The translations under genes were made by a program, and so were the position numbers. From contig CAVUID010000017.1 of assembly GCA_963741495.1 (NCBI GenBank), positions 162,921 through 226,920 on the forward strand: a stretch of DNA of 64,000 nt, in the 5' to 3' direction. Every line of letters begins with the position of its first letter. Position 1 is the first letter of the stretch. The notes beneath the pieces were generated by a model, which did no database searches, was not told the DNA's origin, and was given only the letters and a program-made list of their open reading frames with translations. The stretch comes from Sulfurimicrobium sp963741495. Its GTDB lineage: Bacteria > Pseudomonadota > Gammaproteobacteria > Burkholderiales > Sulfuricellaceae. Of this stretch, positions 1-9,141 are shown piece after piece.

Positions 1-432
1 CACATTGCCGTGGAAATCGTTGAACGGACCTTCCGTGACGCGAACCGCCTCACCCACCTCGAACAACACCTTGGGCTTCGGCTTCTCCACACCTTCCTGG
101 ATCTGCCTCAGAATGGCTTCGACTTCCTTGTCCGTAATCGGCGTGGGCTTATTACCGCTGCCACCAACGAACCCGGTCACCTTTGGCGTGCTCTTGACCA
201 GGTGCCAGGACTCATCCGTCATTTCCATCTGGGCCAGCACATAACCCGGGAAGAATTTCCGCTCGCTGATGGATTTCTGCCCACCCTTCATCTCGACCAC
301 TTCTTCCAGCGGCACCAGAATTTCACCGAACTTGTCCTGCATGCCAGCACGCTCGATGCGCTCCAGCAATGCACGTTGCACACTCTTCTCGAAACCCGAA
401 TAGGCGTGTATCACATACCAGCGTTTCGACAT
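1..432 (-). CDS. nusG: Transcription antitermination protein NusG (partial)
   Basis: NusG binds RNA polymerase, suppresses pausing and links it to Rho or to the ribosome. About 144 residues are visible before the window edge. The N-terminal NGN domain starts SKRWYVIHAYSGFEK, and the reading enters the start of the KOW domain (EVGEAVRVTEGPF) where the window ends, so only the last ~30 residues are missing. The ATG overlaps the secE stop by one base (TAATG), so the two are translationally coupled. The order trpT-secE-nusG is the usual proteobacterial one, normally followed by rplK, which would lie outside the window. Identification is secure. Confidence 0.95.
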   Translation of the reverse strand, partial: MSKRWYVIHAYSGFEKSVQRALLERIERAGMQDKFGEILVPLEEVVEMKGGQKSISERKFFPGYVLAQMEMTDESWHLVKSTPKVTGFVGGSGNKPTPITDKEVEAILRQIQEGVEKPKPKVLFEVGEAVRVTEGPFNDFHGNV

Positions 433-785
433 TAATCCCCCTGACCCATCAGCAATTGCACCAACCACATCAAGCTGGCATCTACTACCCACAAAAACAG
501 GGCCACCGCCACCACCAACAGGAATACCACCCCTGTTGTCTGCATCGTTTCCTTGCGGGTTGGCCATACCACCCTGCGGGTCTCGGCCACGGACTCTTTG
601 CTGAAAGCAAAAAACTGCTTGCCCGGCTGAGACATCCAGGCAACGGCCACAGCAGCAGCCACGCCCGCAAGTACCGCAAGCACCCGGATTACGGTGGCCT
701 GATTGCCTAAATAGTAAAAGCCGGCCACCCCTGCCATCAGCAGCAGAAACGCCAGGCCCAACTTGATCTTGTCTGTTGTTGTCAT
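432..785 (-). CDS. secE: Preprotein translocase subunit SecE
   Basis: SecE is the essential clamp subunit of the SecYEG inner-membrane channel. The 117-residue product has three hydrophobic segments (about residues 9-28, 32-50 and 88-110), like the long three-helix SecE of E. coli. The conserved cytoplasmic amphipathic stretch is present before the last helix (ESVAETRRVVWPTRKET). It sits between tRNA-Trp and nusG, overlapping the nusG start by one base, which confirms the assignment. Confidence 0.96.
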   Translation of the reverse strand: MTTTDKIKLGLAFLLLMAGVAGFYYLGNQATVIRVLAVLAGVAAAVAVAWMSQPGKQFFAFSKESVAETRRVVWPTRKETMQTTGVVFLLVVAVALFLWVVDASLMWLVQLLMGQGD

Positions 786-846
786 GTGTATTTATATAGC
801 CACTGCAAAGCGGAACATTTACCACACCCGCATTGCCGGCTGTGAA

Positions 847-922
847 TGGCAGGCCAGGAGGGCCTCGAACCCCCAACCCTCGGTTTTGGAGACCGATACT
901 CTGCCAATTGAGCTACTGGCCT
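847..922 (-). tRNA. tRNA-Trp (CCA anticodon)
   Basis: The minus strand gives a 76-nt cloverleaf with an encoded 3' CCA. The acceptor stem is AGGCCAG/CTGGCCT, the D-loop begins TAGCTCAATTGG, the anticodon loop is CTCCAAA with anticodon CCA, and the T-arm contains GGTTCGAGGCC. It lies between tuf and secE, the standard place for trpT in beta- and gammaproteobacteria. Confidence 0.95.
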
Positions 923-972
923 GTATTAAGCTGTAGCCCTCATCCCTCAGTTCTCAGCCATGTCAGATTTTC

Positions 973-1000
973 CTGACGGCTGATTGCTGACGGCTGATTG
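973..1000. repeat. Tandem 14-bp repeat downstream of tuf
   Basis: Two exact head-to-tail copies of CTGACGGCTGATTG (973-986 and 987-1000) lie just after the tuf stop codon. The same GCTGATT core occurs as a 7-bp tandem repeat at 34476-34510. It may be a dispersed intergenic repeat family or part of the tuf 3' untranslated region. I see no clear terminator hairpin in it. Confidence 0.7.
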
Positions 1001-1011
1001 CTTCGTTTAAA

Positions 1012-2202
<1,191 letters not shown>

Positions 2203-2235
2203 GATCTAGTCGTCCTCTCTAGCGCGAAATTAATT

Positions 2236-2310
<75 letters not shown>

Positions 2311-2317
2311 TTCTATT

Positions 2318-2391
2318 TGGAGCGGGTGAAGGGAATCGAACCCTCGTCGTAAGTTTGGAAAACTTCTGCTCTACCATTGAGCTACACCCGC
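2318..2391 (-). tRNA. tRNA-Gly (TCC anticodon)
   Basis: This is a 74-nt cloverleaf on the minus strand with an encoded CCA. The acceptor stem is GCGGGTG/CACCCGC and the anticodon loop TTTCCAA reads TCC. The T-arm contains GGTTCGATTCC. It sits 7 bp upstream of tRNA-Thr in the same array. Confidence 0.95.
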
Positions 2392-2455
2392 ACTTAAATT
2401 ACTTTGTACCGACTAAAAACGGCGCTTTTCACGCCGCTTTTACACCCACAAATTC

Positions 2456-2541
<86 letters not shown>

Positions 2542-2557
2542 GTTAACGAAGCGCGCC

Positions 2558-2586
2558 ATTTTCTATTTTTTTGAGCCACATGTCAA
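2558..2586 (-). promoter_or_regulatory. Sigma70 promoter of the tRNA-tuf operon, with GC-rich discriminator
   Basis: Reading the minus strand, a perfect -35 TTGACA (2586-2581) is followed after 17 bp by the -10-like GAAAAT (2563-2558). An AT-rich spacer precedes it. The sequence between the -10 and the start site is GGCGCGC. A GC-rich discriminator is the known hallmark of stringently controlled stable-RNA promoters, which suits a tRNA-Tyr-Gly-Thr-tuf transcript. The hexamers are seen directly; stringent control is inferred. Confidence 0.65.
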
Positions 2587-2614
2587 CATCAATCGCATTT
2601 TACTTCAGGAATAT

Positions 2615-3376
2615 TCAGTCGCCCGCCGTTTCCTTGACTACATGTCGATGGCGGCGGCTGATCGGCAGCTTTTCCTCCAGACCGCGCAGCAGGACCGCCC
2701 AGGCGAAGCCCCCTGTTTCATCCTCGCCACCGTGCTGCTGACGTTCAAATCCGGCAATAAAATCACGCGCCACGATGCAATTGCGATGTATGCGCACGAA
2801 ATGTTCTCCAAACTCCTGCTCCAGATGCGTCAGGGACTCTTCCGTCAGGTATTCATGCATCAGGGTTCTTACCGTCACGTACTTCTGTTCCGCTCGCAGA
2901 AATACAATATCCACCACTGGCACCAGCATGATCTTTCCCCCCACCGCCACACTAAGATGTGTTCTTGGCTGGGGAGACAGGGCTTTCAACTGAAACCGTG
3001 AATACACATGCGCCTTCTTCAGCGCCAGAAGCAAGCGCTCTCGGCGCACCGGCTTGAGCAGGTAATCGATGGCATTGACCTCAAACGCCTCAATGGCATG
3101 CTGATCAAATGCGGTGCAAAAAATGACTGCGGGGGGATTTTTCAGTTTTTGCATGTGTCGCGCCAACTCAATTCCATCCATTTCCGGCATGCGGATATCT
3201 AGCAAGACCACGTCAACCGTGTTGCGCACCAGCCAGTCAAGCGCCTCCCGCCCGGATGCCGCGTCACCTGCTGCAATTACCGGCAGATTGTCCGCACAAT
3301 CTTCCAGCACCTCACGCAGTCGATTACGTGCCGGTGCTTCGTCGTCCACAATCAGTATTTTGATGGGGCCTGTCAT
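2615..3376 (-). CDS. algR: LytTR-family response regulator (AlgR-like)
   Basis: The 253-residue transcription factor has a receiver domain at about residues 5-120: DDE acidic pocket, phospho-acceptor Asp in VVLLDIRMPEMDG, Thr in FCTAF and Lys in LLKPV. A C-terminal LytTR DNA-binding domain follows (about 140-240), with FLRAEQKYVTVRT and RIHRNCIV. It directly follows a LytS/AlgZ-type kinase, and the pair is divergent from argH, the same layout as argH-algZ-algR in Pseudomonas, where AlgR controls type IV pili and exopolysaccharide. Here it is followed by the tRNA array rather than hemC. Its target genes are inferred only; pilT and pilU lie about 33 kb away. Confidence 0.88.
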   Translation of the reverse strand: MTGPIKILIVDDEAPARNRLREVLEDCADNLPVIAAGDAASGREALDWLVRNTVDVVLLDIRMPEMDGIELARHMQKLKNPPAVIFCTAFDQHAIEAFEVNAIDYLLKPVRRERLLLALKKAHVYSRFQLKALSPQPRTHLSVAVGGKIMLVPVVDIVFLRAEQKYVTVRTLMHEYLTEESLTHLEQEFGEHFVRIHRNCIVARDFIAGFERQQHGGEDETGGFAWAVLLRGLEEKLPISRRHRHVVKETAGD

Positions 3377-3379
3377 CCT

Positions 3380-4393
3380 TCACGACTTCATATAAGGGAT
3401 CACGATATGCACCTGATAGGCGCTATCGCTAATTTGCGTCGTCAGGCTTGCTTCGACATCAAAATGCAGAGCCAGTCTTTCGCGTATATTTCCGAGAGCC
3501 ATTTTGTTGCCGCTATGGTGATTCCCTTCGTTGCGATAGGGGTTGCGCAGTACCAGGTGCACCTGATTGCGACTACTGTAGATATTGACACAAATCTCGC
3601 CCGGCTCAATGGAAGGCTCAATCCCGTGATATACGGCGTTTTCCAGCAAGGGCTGTAAAACCAGAGGAGGAATCAGCGCATCCTGGGGCATCTTTTCCGT
3701 GTGCCACATCACTCGCAAACGCTCCCCCAGTCGCAGCTGTTCAAGCCCGAGGTACTGGCGACTCAAAGCCACCTCCTGTTCCAGACTGACCAGATCGCGG
3801 TTATCCGCCATAAGCACACGGAACAGGTCGGCCATGTCTTCCAATGCATTTTCCGCAGCTTTCGGATTGCTGCGAATCAGGCTCAGCACCGCGTTGATGC
3901 TATTGAACAGAAAGTGCGGCCGGATGCGTGCCTGTAGCGCCTGCAACCTGGCCTCGCTCAAAGCCGGTGAAAGCGCGCGGCTGCGCAAATCGAAGTAAGC
4001 CAGCAACGCCGCAGTCATTAAAAATGTGAACATCCAATAGCGATACAACTGAAAAACTTCTTCATCGCCCAGCAACTCGCGCCCCAGAAAATAGGCCAGC
4101 GTGGCCAGCAATTCTTCCAGCAACAGCACCAGCGCTATGCCGCCCGAATAAGACACCCGCTCCAGCAGCTTACGCCCGGCGCACAGCAACAACAGGCTCA
4201 ACAGCAGCACCGGCTGCACCAGCGCAGAAATCCCCATCAACTCCTGCCATAACAACGCCCAGCTGGACGATTTCAGACCAGCCGCGACCAGGCTCATGCC
4301 ATTCACGAAGAGCAAAATGCGCAAGCTCACGCCCAGATTGCAAAAGTTGGGCAGGGCCCCCGAGGGTCGCTGATTTTGATTTATACTTGCCAT
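3380..4393 (-). CDS. algZ: LytS/AlgZ-type sensor histidine kinase
   Basis: This membrane sensor kinase is the partner of the adjacent LytTR regulator. The N-terminal part holds about four hydrophobic helices. The His_kinase domain then begins with the phospho-acceptor motif RIRPHFLFNSINAV, and a HATPase region carries the N-box LLENAVYHGIEP. The ATG at 4393, preceded by GGAA, is preferred; an upstream TTG at 4429 would overlap argH. The two divergent genes are then about 30 bp apart, so each promoter must lie partly in the other gene. The stop is 3 bp before the regulator start, indicating one operon. Confidence 0.85.
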   Translation of the reverse strand: MASINQNQRPSGALPNFCNLGVSLRILLFVNGMSLVAAGLKSSSWALLWQELMGISALVQPVLLLSLLLLCAGRKLLERVSYSGGIALVLLLEELLATLAYFLGRELLGDEEVFQLYRYWMFTFLMTAALLAYFDLRSRALSPALSEARLQALQARIRPHFLFNSINAVLSLIRSNPKAAENALEDMADLFRVLMADNRDLVSLEQEVALSRQYLGLEQLRLGERLRVMWHTEKMPQDALIPPLVLQPLLENAVYHGIEPSIEPGEICVNIYSSRNQVHLVLRNPYRNEGNHHSGNKMALGNIRERLALHFDVEASLTTQISDSAYQVHIVIPYMKS

Positions 4394-4423
4394 TTTTCCA
4401 ATTCTGAATAAGACCCCGACACG

Positions 4424-5818
4424 ATGCAAGATAAAAGCCCGCCTGCTGCCCAGGCATGGTCCGGCCGCTTCAACGAACCCGTTTCGGAGCTGGTCAAGCG
4501 CTACACTGCGTCAGTGGACTTCGATCGCCGCCTGGCCGAGTTCGACATCCAGGGCTCGCTCGCCCATGCCGGCATGCTTCATGCCGTCGGCATCCTGAAC
4601 ATAGACGACCTTTCATCCATCCGCAAGGGCTTGCAGCAAATCCAGGAAGAAATTCGTTCCGGGAAGTTTGTCTGGTCGCTTGATGCAGAAGACGTTCACC
4701 TTAACATTGAAAAGCGCCTTACCGCACTGGTTGGAGATGCCGGCAAGCGCCTGCACACTGCCCGCTCACGCAATGACCAGGTCGCCACCGATGTTCGCCT
4801 GTGGCTGCGCAACGAGATTGACGCCCTGTACGGCCTGATCCGGAATCTGCAAATTGCCCTGCTGGATCTGGCTGAGCAGCACGCCGATACCGTGATGCCC
4901 GGCTTCACCCATCTGCAGGTTGCCCAGCCGGTCTCTTTCGGCCATCACCTCATGGCCTATTTTGAAATGCTCAAGCGCGACGGCGAGCGCCTTGTCGATT
5001 GCCGGAAGCGGGTCAACCGCCTGCCGCTGGGCGCAGCCGCACTGGCCGGCACCAGCTACCCGATCGATCGCGAAATGGTTGCTCGCGAACTAGGCTTTGA
5101 CGGGGTCTGCGAGAACTCGCTGGATGCGGTTTCAGACCGGGACTTTGCCATTGAATTCACCGCCGCTGCCGCGCTGATCATGACCCATCTCTCGCGCCTG
5201 TCCGAGGAGCTGATCCTGTGGATGAGCCCGCGCTTCGGTTTCATCGACATTGCAGACCGTTTCTGTACCGGCTCCAGCATCATGCCGCAGAAAAAAAATC
5301 CGGACGTCCCGGAGCTGGTGCGCGGCAAGACCGGTCGTGTCAACGGCCACCTGGTCGCGCTGCTGACCCTGATGAAATCCCAGCCCCTGGCCTACAACAA
5401 GGACAACCAGGAAGACAAGGAACCGCTGTTCGACACGGCGGATACCCTCACCGCCACCCTGCGCATCTACGCCGACATGATCGCCGGCATCACGGTCAAC
5501 AAGGAGGCCATGCGCCAGGCCGCCTTCCAGGGATATGCCACGGCCACCGATCTGGCTGACTACCTGGTGAAAAAAGGGCTGCCCTTCCGCGACGCTCATG
5601 AAGCAGTGGCCCGTGCAGTGCGTTATGCGGAAGGCCGGAAATGCGACCTGAGCGAACTCACGCTAGCGCAGCTGTGCGAATTCTCGCCCCTGATCGCTGA
5701 AGATATCTTTGGCGTCCTGACGCTGGAAGGATCGCTCAATAGCCGTAACCACATCGGCGGTACGGCACCGCAACAGGTCAGGCTTGCCATACAAAGAGCC
5801 AGAAAATTACTTGGATAA
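4424..5818 (+). CDS. argH: Argininosuccinate lyase
   Basis: ArgH cleaves argininosuccinate to arginine and fumarate, the last step of arginine synthesis. The 464-residue product has normal family length. The fumarase/aspartase-superfamily signature GSSIMPQKKNPD is near residue 284, with HTARSRNDQVATD near residue 107 and the catalytic-His region TVMPGFTHLQ near residue 158. It starts divergently from the AlgZ-like kinase gene, an arrangement shared with pseudomonads. The next gene begins 13 bp after the stop, suggesting cotranscription. Confidence 0.97.
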   Translation: MQDKSPPAAQAWSGRFNEPVSELVKRYTASVDFDRRLAEFDIQGSLAHAGMLHAVGILNIDDLSSIRKGLQQIQEEIRSGKFVWSLDAEDVHLNIEKRLTALVGDAGKRLHTARSRNDQVATDVRLWLRNEIDALYGLIRNLQIALLDLAEQHADTVMPGFTHLQVAQPVSFGHHLMAYFEMLKRDGERLVDCRKRVNRLPLGAAALAGTSYPIDREMVARELGFDGVCENSLDAVSDRDFAIEFTAAAALIMTHLSRLSEELILWMSPRFGFIDIADRFCTGSSIMPQKKNPDVPELVRGKTGRVNGHLVALLTLMKSQPLAYNKDNQEDKEPLFDTADTLTATLRIYADMIAGITVNKEAMRQAAFQGYATATDLADYLVKKGLPFRDAHEAVARAVRYAEGRKCDLSELTLAQLCEFSPLIAEDIFGVLTLEGSLNSRNHIGGTAPQQVRLAIQRARKLLG

Positions 5819-5831
5819 ACCGGCGAACTTC

Positions 5832-6227
5832 ATGGAAAACATTTTTTCTCAGGAATGGGCAGAGCGCTTTGCGCACCGCTGGAATGACACCAATGACATG
5901 GTCGACCCGCTCGCAGCGGCTCACTTCGACTCGATTATTGCATTCGGCTTCATCAACGAAATCAATCCGGTCGTGACGCTGGAGGTGAGAAATGGCAAGA
6001 TCGAACAAGCCGGCCTTTTCAACGCGACCAGCAGTCCTGTTGCCAACTGGGATCTACGCGCGGCGCCAGAACAATGGGCCAAGTGGAAAAAAGAAGGTCT
6101 CGGCATCGCAGGCCTGGGCGTGGCAGTCGCCAGCGGGCAACTGCATTTCAGGAATGGCGATTATCGAAAAATGATCCGCACGCCGCAGCTGGCCGGGCCG
6201 TTCCTGAAGTTCTTCACGCTGTTATAA
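5832..6227 (+). CDS. SCP2-like sterol/lipid-binding domain protein
   Basis: The 131-residue soluble protein has no signal peptide. Its C-terminal half matches the SCP2-type lipid-binding fold in style: a hydrophobic strand region, then GQLHFRNGDYRKMIRTPQLAGPFLKFF, which resembles the family ending with a GDYRKM-like turn and a PFLK patch. Its ligand is unknown. The ATG at 5832 was chosen because the longer reading starts inside argH. It follows argH by 13 bp and converges on a kinase gene 66 bp away. Confidence 0.6.
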   Translation: MENIFSQEWAERFAHRWNDTNDMVDPLAAAHFDSIIAFGFINEINPVVTLEVRNGKIEQAGLFNATSSPVANWDLRAAPEQWAKWKKEGLGIAGLGVAVASGQLHFRNGDYRKMIRTPQLAGPFLKFFTLL

Positions 6228-6293
6228 GCCTGACTCGCGAAGCGGGCCAAGATCCCGCTCTCTCACGGAGAGTGGCAGGAGAGCGGAAAACGG

Positions 6294-7007
6294 TCACGGC
6301 AGATTCAAGGCAAACACGGCGCCATTCAGTGCGCCGCCGTTCTGCAAAACCACAAAACCTTTTTTCCCCTGATTGTGGTGCAACGCTGCGGTGGTAGCAG
6401 AAAAATACAAGCCCAGCCCTGTCCCGCCTCCCTGCAGATCAAGTTTTGCCTGATCAGCCCCCGCAGACAACATCCCGGGCTTAAAACCGGGGCCATCATC
6501 TTCTACCCGGAAGCATAGGTAACCGTCCTCCTGGGATGCGCTGAGACGGATGTTTCCTTTACTAAAGCGCAAGGCATTGTGGATGGCGTTCAACAGGATG
6601 CCGCGCACAATTTCACGATCGAAGAACCCATACAGCGCCTCGCCCCCTGTCACGATCAGCGCTGGTGCGTTCTGCTCGGCCAGCAAAGGCTTGATCTCGA
6701 GCACAACTTCGTGCAGCAATTCAGCCGCTTCATGGTAGGCAATATCCAGCTGGTAATGTCCCTGGGCGATGCGATACAGCCCCAGCAGGCGGCTCAGCCG
6801 CTGACTGATCTGCGCCCCGCCCTGATCGAGCCGACGCAGCGCCGTCTGTGCGGAGGCGTGTTCCCTGACCCAGGCTTCCTGGCTAACCGTTTCAACCGCG
6901 TTGAGAAGCAGGAACAGCTGATTCTTGATTTCATGGATGCTGGAGGCAAATAAAGAGCCGAAATCGAGTGTCATCAATGGCTCTGGCGAATCTTCCGGGG
7001 CGCTCAC
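6294..7007 (-). CDS. Soluble sensor histidine kinase
   Basis: The 237-residue kinase has no membrane segment. The H-box region is FASSIHEIKNQLFLLL (about residues 17-32). The HATPase domain carries the N-box NAIHNALRFS, the G1 box VEDDGPGF and the G2 box GTGLGLYFS. With no input domain of its own, it probably acts with the TPR response regulator immediately upstream. The GTG start overlaps that gene's TGA by two bases (GTGA), implying translational coupling. Signal and output are unknown. Confidence 0.82.
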   Translation of the reverse strand: MSAPEDSPEPLMTLDFGSLFASSIHEIKNQLFLLLNAVETVSQEAWVREHASAQTALRRLDQGGAQISQRLSRLLGLYRIAQGHYQLDIAYHEAAELLHEVVLEIKPLLAEQNAPALIVTGGEALYGFFDREIVRGILLNAIHNALRFSKGNIRLSASQEDGYLCFRVEDDGPGFKPGMLSAGADQAKLDLQGGGTGLGLYFSATTAALHHNQGKKGFVVLQNGGALNGAVFALNLP

Positions 7008-8653
7008 TTCCTGACCCCGAACTTGATTGCAAGGTCCTTGTAAATCGCAGTCAGGGTGAGATATTTCTTGTGCTGGGGATCGCGCTGTTTCACCGCATCC
7101 AGGTATTCCCGCACGGTACTGGCCAAGCGCTCGTCCCAGCCGGTTTGTCCCAGGTAAGTCAGGATTGCGTGGGCCGCATTGAGCACCACCACGTTATTCG
7201 CCTTGAGCTGATCGGCTGCCTGCATCAACAGCTCAACCGAGCCTTTCAGATCGCCGGCCTGCGCCAGTTTCACGGCGCGGTTGTTGAGCGCGATCACTTC
7301 GCGCGAAGAAGTGTGAATCAGTTCCTTGCCCTGTTCATGCATGCCAATGCGCTGGAACATCTGTTCGGTGCGTTTCAGCACGATCGGGTTGCCATGATTG
7401 TTCTTGACCAGATCCTGGGTGATTTTTTCACCGGCAGTCTGGTCGCCATGCTGGAAACAGGCGCGCACCATATCCAGCGCCAGGGATTCCGCTTTTCCGC
7501 CCACCGTATCGAACATCTGGCGCGCCTCACCGAAAGCACGCTCAGCAGCCTCCTTGTTACCCGCCTTGTCCTGAATCATGCTGTCCATCACGGCGGCATG
7601 CAGCCGCACCTGGGGCGAATTTTCAAATACCTTGCGGGCATTGCCCATGACCGTCAGTGCCTGGCTGTACTCCCCCTTGTCAAGAAAAGTGCGGCTCAGG
7701 TTGGCAAAATCCTCGGGTTCGGTGAAAGATGAATACTTGCCGAATTCCAGTACGGCTTCGAATGCGCCCTGCGCTGTGTCCAGATCCTCGTTGTGGTAAG
7801 CGGTTTCACCCAGGTCTTTCTGTCGCTGCAAAGTCCGTGGCGATCGGGCCACCCCGTCCATCAGCACCCGTTGCGCTGCAGTTTCGTCGCCCAGAGCAGT
7901 ACATGCCTTGGCCAGCCAGTCATATGCGGAGAGATAATTGGGATGCTCAGCGACAATCTGCTTAAAGCCTTCTGCTGCCGCTGCGTAGTTTTCCAGATAA
8001 TACTGCGCCTGGGACAGCCCCATCCTGGCCCAGGGAATTTCGCGCATGGCCAGGATGTGCTCATAGACCTGATTAGCACGCGTGAATTCCGAAATCATCA
8101 GCAGCAACTCGCCCTTGAGCCTCAGCACGTCGAGCAGATAAGGGCCGGCAGCCTGCAAGCGCTGGTCACATTTTTGCACCGCCTTGCGAATTTCCTGACT
8201 TTCCATCAACTCGTAAATCGGCGCCAGAAAGGCTTTTTTTTGTGCCAGACGCTCGAGCCGGGAGCGCAACACCTCGCCACTGAAAGGCTTGATCAGATAA
8301 TCATCCGGCGTCAGCTCGACTGCACTGACCACTTTCTCGTAGCCACGCTCAGCGGTCACCATCAGGAAAATGGTGGAATTCCGGATCAGGCGCCGCCGTT
8401 TTAGCTCTTCCAGCAACTGCTGCCCATCCTTGGCTTCGCCGAGCGCATAGTCGCAAAGAATAATGTCGTAGTCGCGATGTTCGATCTTGCTGATCGCATC
8501 CGCTGCATTGGCGGCCATGTCGACCTTGACGCCGCCGAAAGTGGTGATGGTGATGCGCATCGAGGCGCGCACGCCAATGATGTCATCGATCACCAGAAAG
8601 GTCTTGTTCTGGAAATCGACCTGAGGATTATTCGAGCCGGGAAAAGCAGACAT
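7004..8653 (-). CDS. CheY-type response regulator with C-terminal TPR repeats
   Basis: The 549-residue protein begins with a receiver domain (about residues 12-135): DDI acidic pair, phospho-acceptor Asp in DIILCDYALGEAKDG, and Lys in DYLIKPFSG. The remainder is mostly helical and contains tetratricopeptide-like repeats, for example ARMGLSQAQYYLENYAAAAEGF and DWLAKACTALGDETAAQRVL. There is no DNA-binding or enzymatic domain, so output is likely by protein-protein contact. It lies 4 bp after cyaY and overlaps the kinase gene, which suggests a three-gene transcript. Confidence 0.86.
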   Translation of the reverse strand: MSAFPGSNNPQVDFQNKTFLVIDDIIGVRASMRITITTFGGVKVDMAANAADAISKIEHRDYDIILCDYALGEAKDGQQLLEELKRRRLIRNSTIFLMVTAERGYEKVVSAVELTPDDYLIKPFSGEVLRSRLERLAQKKAFLAPIYELMESQEIRKAVQKCDQRLQAAGPYLLDVLRLKGELLLMISEFTRANQVYEHILAMREIPWARMGLSQAQYYLENYAAAAEGFKQIVAEHPNYLSAYDWLAKACTALGDETAAQRVLMDGVARSPRTLQRQKDLGETAYHNEDLDTAQGAFEAVLEFGKYSSFTEPEDFANLSRTFLDKGEYSQALTVMGNARKVFENSPQVRLHAAVMDSMIQDKAGNKEAAERAFGEARQMFDTVGGKAESLALDMVRACFQHGDQTAGEKITQDLVKNNHGNPIVLKRTEQMFQRIGMHEQGKELIHTSSREVIALNNRAVKLAQAGDLKGSVELLMQAADQLKANNVVVLNAAHAILTYLGQTGWDERLASTVREYLDAVKQRDPQHKKYLTLTAIYKDLAIKFGVRK

Positions 8654-8657
8654 ATGT

Positions 8658-8975
8658 TTAGGGCTTCAGCTCCAGCATTTCCCCCGCCTGCTCGCTCACA
8701 TAGCGGCTCAGGGAAGCAAACAGTTCGCTGCCGTCACGCGTGTTGCGCCAGGCGCCGTCCTTCCACAGGTAGTGATAGCCCCCGGACTTTGCCGCCACCC
8801 ACAGTTCCTGAGTAGCGCTCTGGCGATTGATGATGATTTTGCTGCCGTTATCGAATTCCAGTTCGAGAATGCCGGCGGTGGTTTCAAAATCAATATCCGC
8901 GCCACTCGTTTCGACGGCCTGTTCGATTTGAGCCAGAGTGGTTTCCACCAACAGGTTGAATTCGCTTGAGGTCAT
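8658..8975 (-). CDS. cyaY: Iron-sulfur cluster assembly protein CyaY (frataxin)
   Basis: The 105-residue frataxin homolog binds iron and modulates IscS-dependent Fe-S assembly. It shows the acidic first helix (FNLLVETTLAQIEQAVE), then DIDFETTAGILELEFDNGSKIIIN, the QLWVA-type strand (TQELWVAAKSGG) and the YHYLWKDGAW segment characteristic of CyaY. Divergent position beside lptM-lysA is a conserved gammaproteobacterial and betaproteobacterial arrangement. Its operon partners here are a signalling pair. Confidence 0.94.
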   Translation of the reverse strand: MTSSEFNLLVETTLAQIEQAVETSGADIDFETTAGILELEFDNGSKIIINRQSATQELWVAAKSGGYHYLWKDGAWRNTRDGSELFASLSRYVSEQAGEMLELKP

Positions 8976-9027
8976 GAGTGGTACCGTTATGTTAAGATTT
9001 CGCGCTGAATTAATGAGGAAGAATACT

Positions 9028-9141
9028 ATGCGGCCTGTTTTGATGCTAGTTCTGTGCGGCTTGCTGCTCGCCAGCTGCGGCCATAAGGGCCCGCTTTACC
9101 TGCCGCCTCCCCCCGCAGCTCCGCAACAGGACCAAAAATGA
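9028..9141 (+). CDS. lptM: Small lipoprotein LptM (YifL-like)
   Basis: The 37-residue lipoprotein has a short signal peptide and the lipobox LLASC followed by GHKGPLYLPPPP, the hallmark of the YifL/LptM family encoded upstream of lysA. In E. coli LptM assists maturation of the LPS translocon LptD. The ATG at 9028 has a good Shine-Dalgarno (GAGGAAG) 6-7 bp upstream, which fixes the start over the longer reading. Its stop overlaps the lysA start (ATGA). Confidence 0.9.
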   Translation: MRPVLMLVLCGLLLASCGHKGPLYLPPPPAAPQQDQK

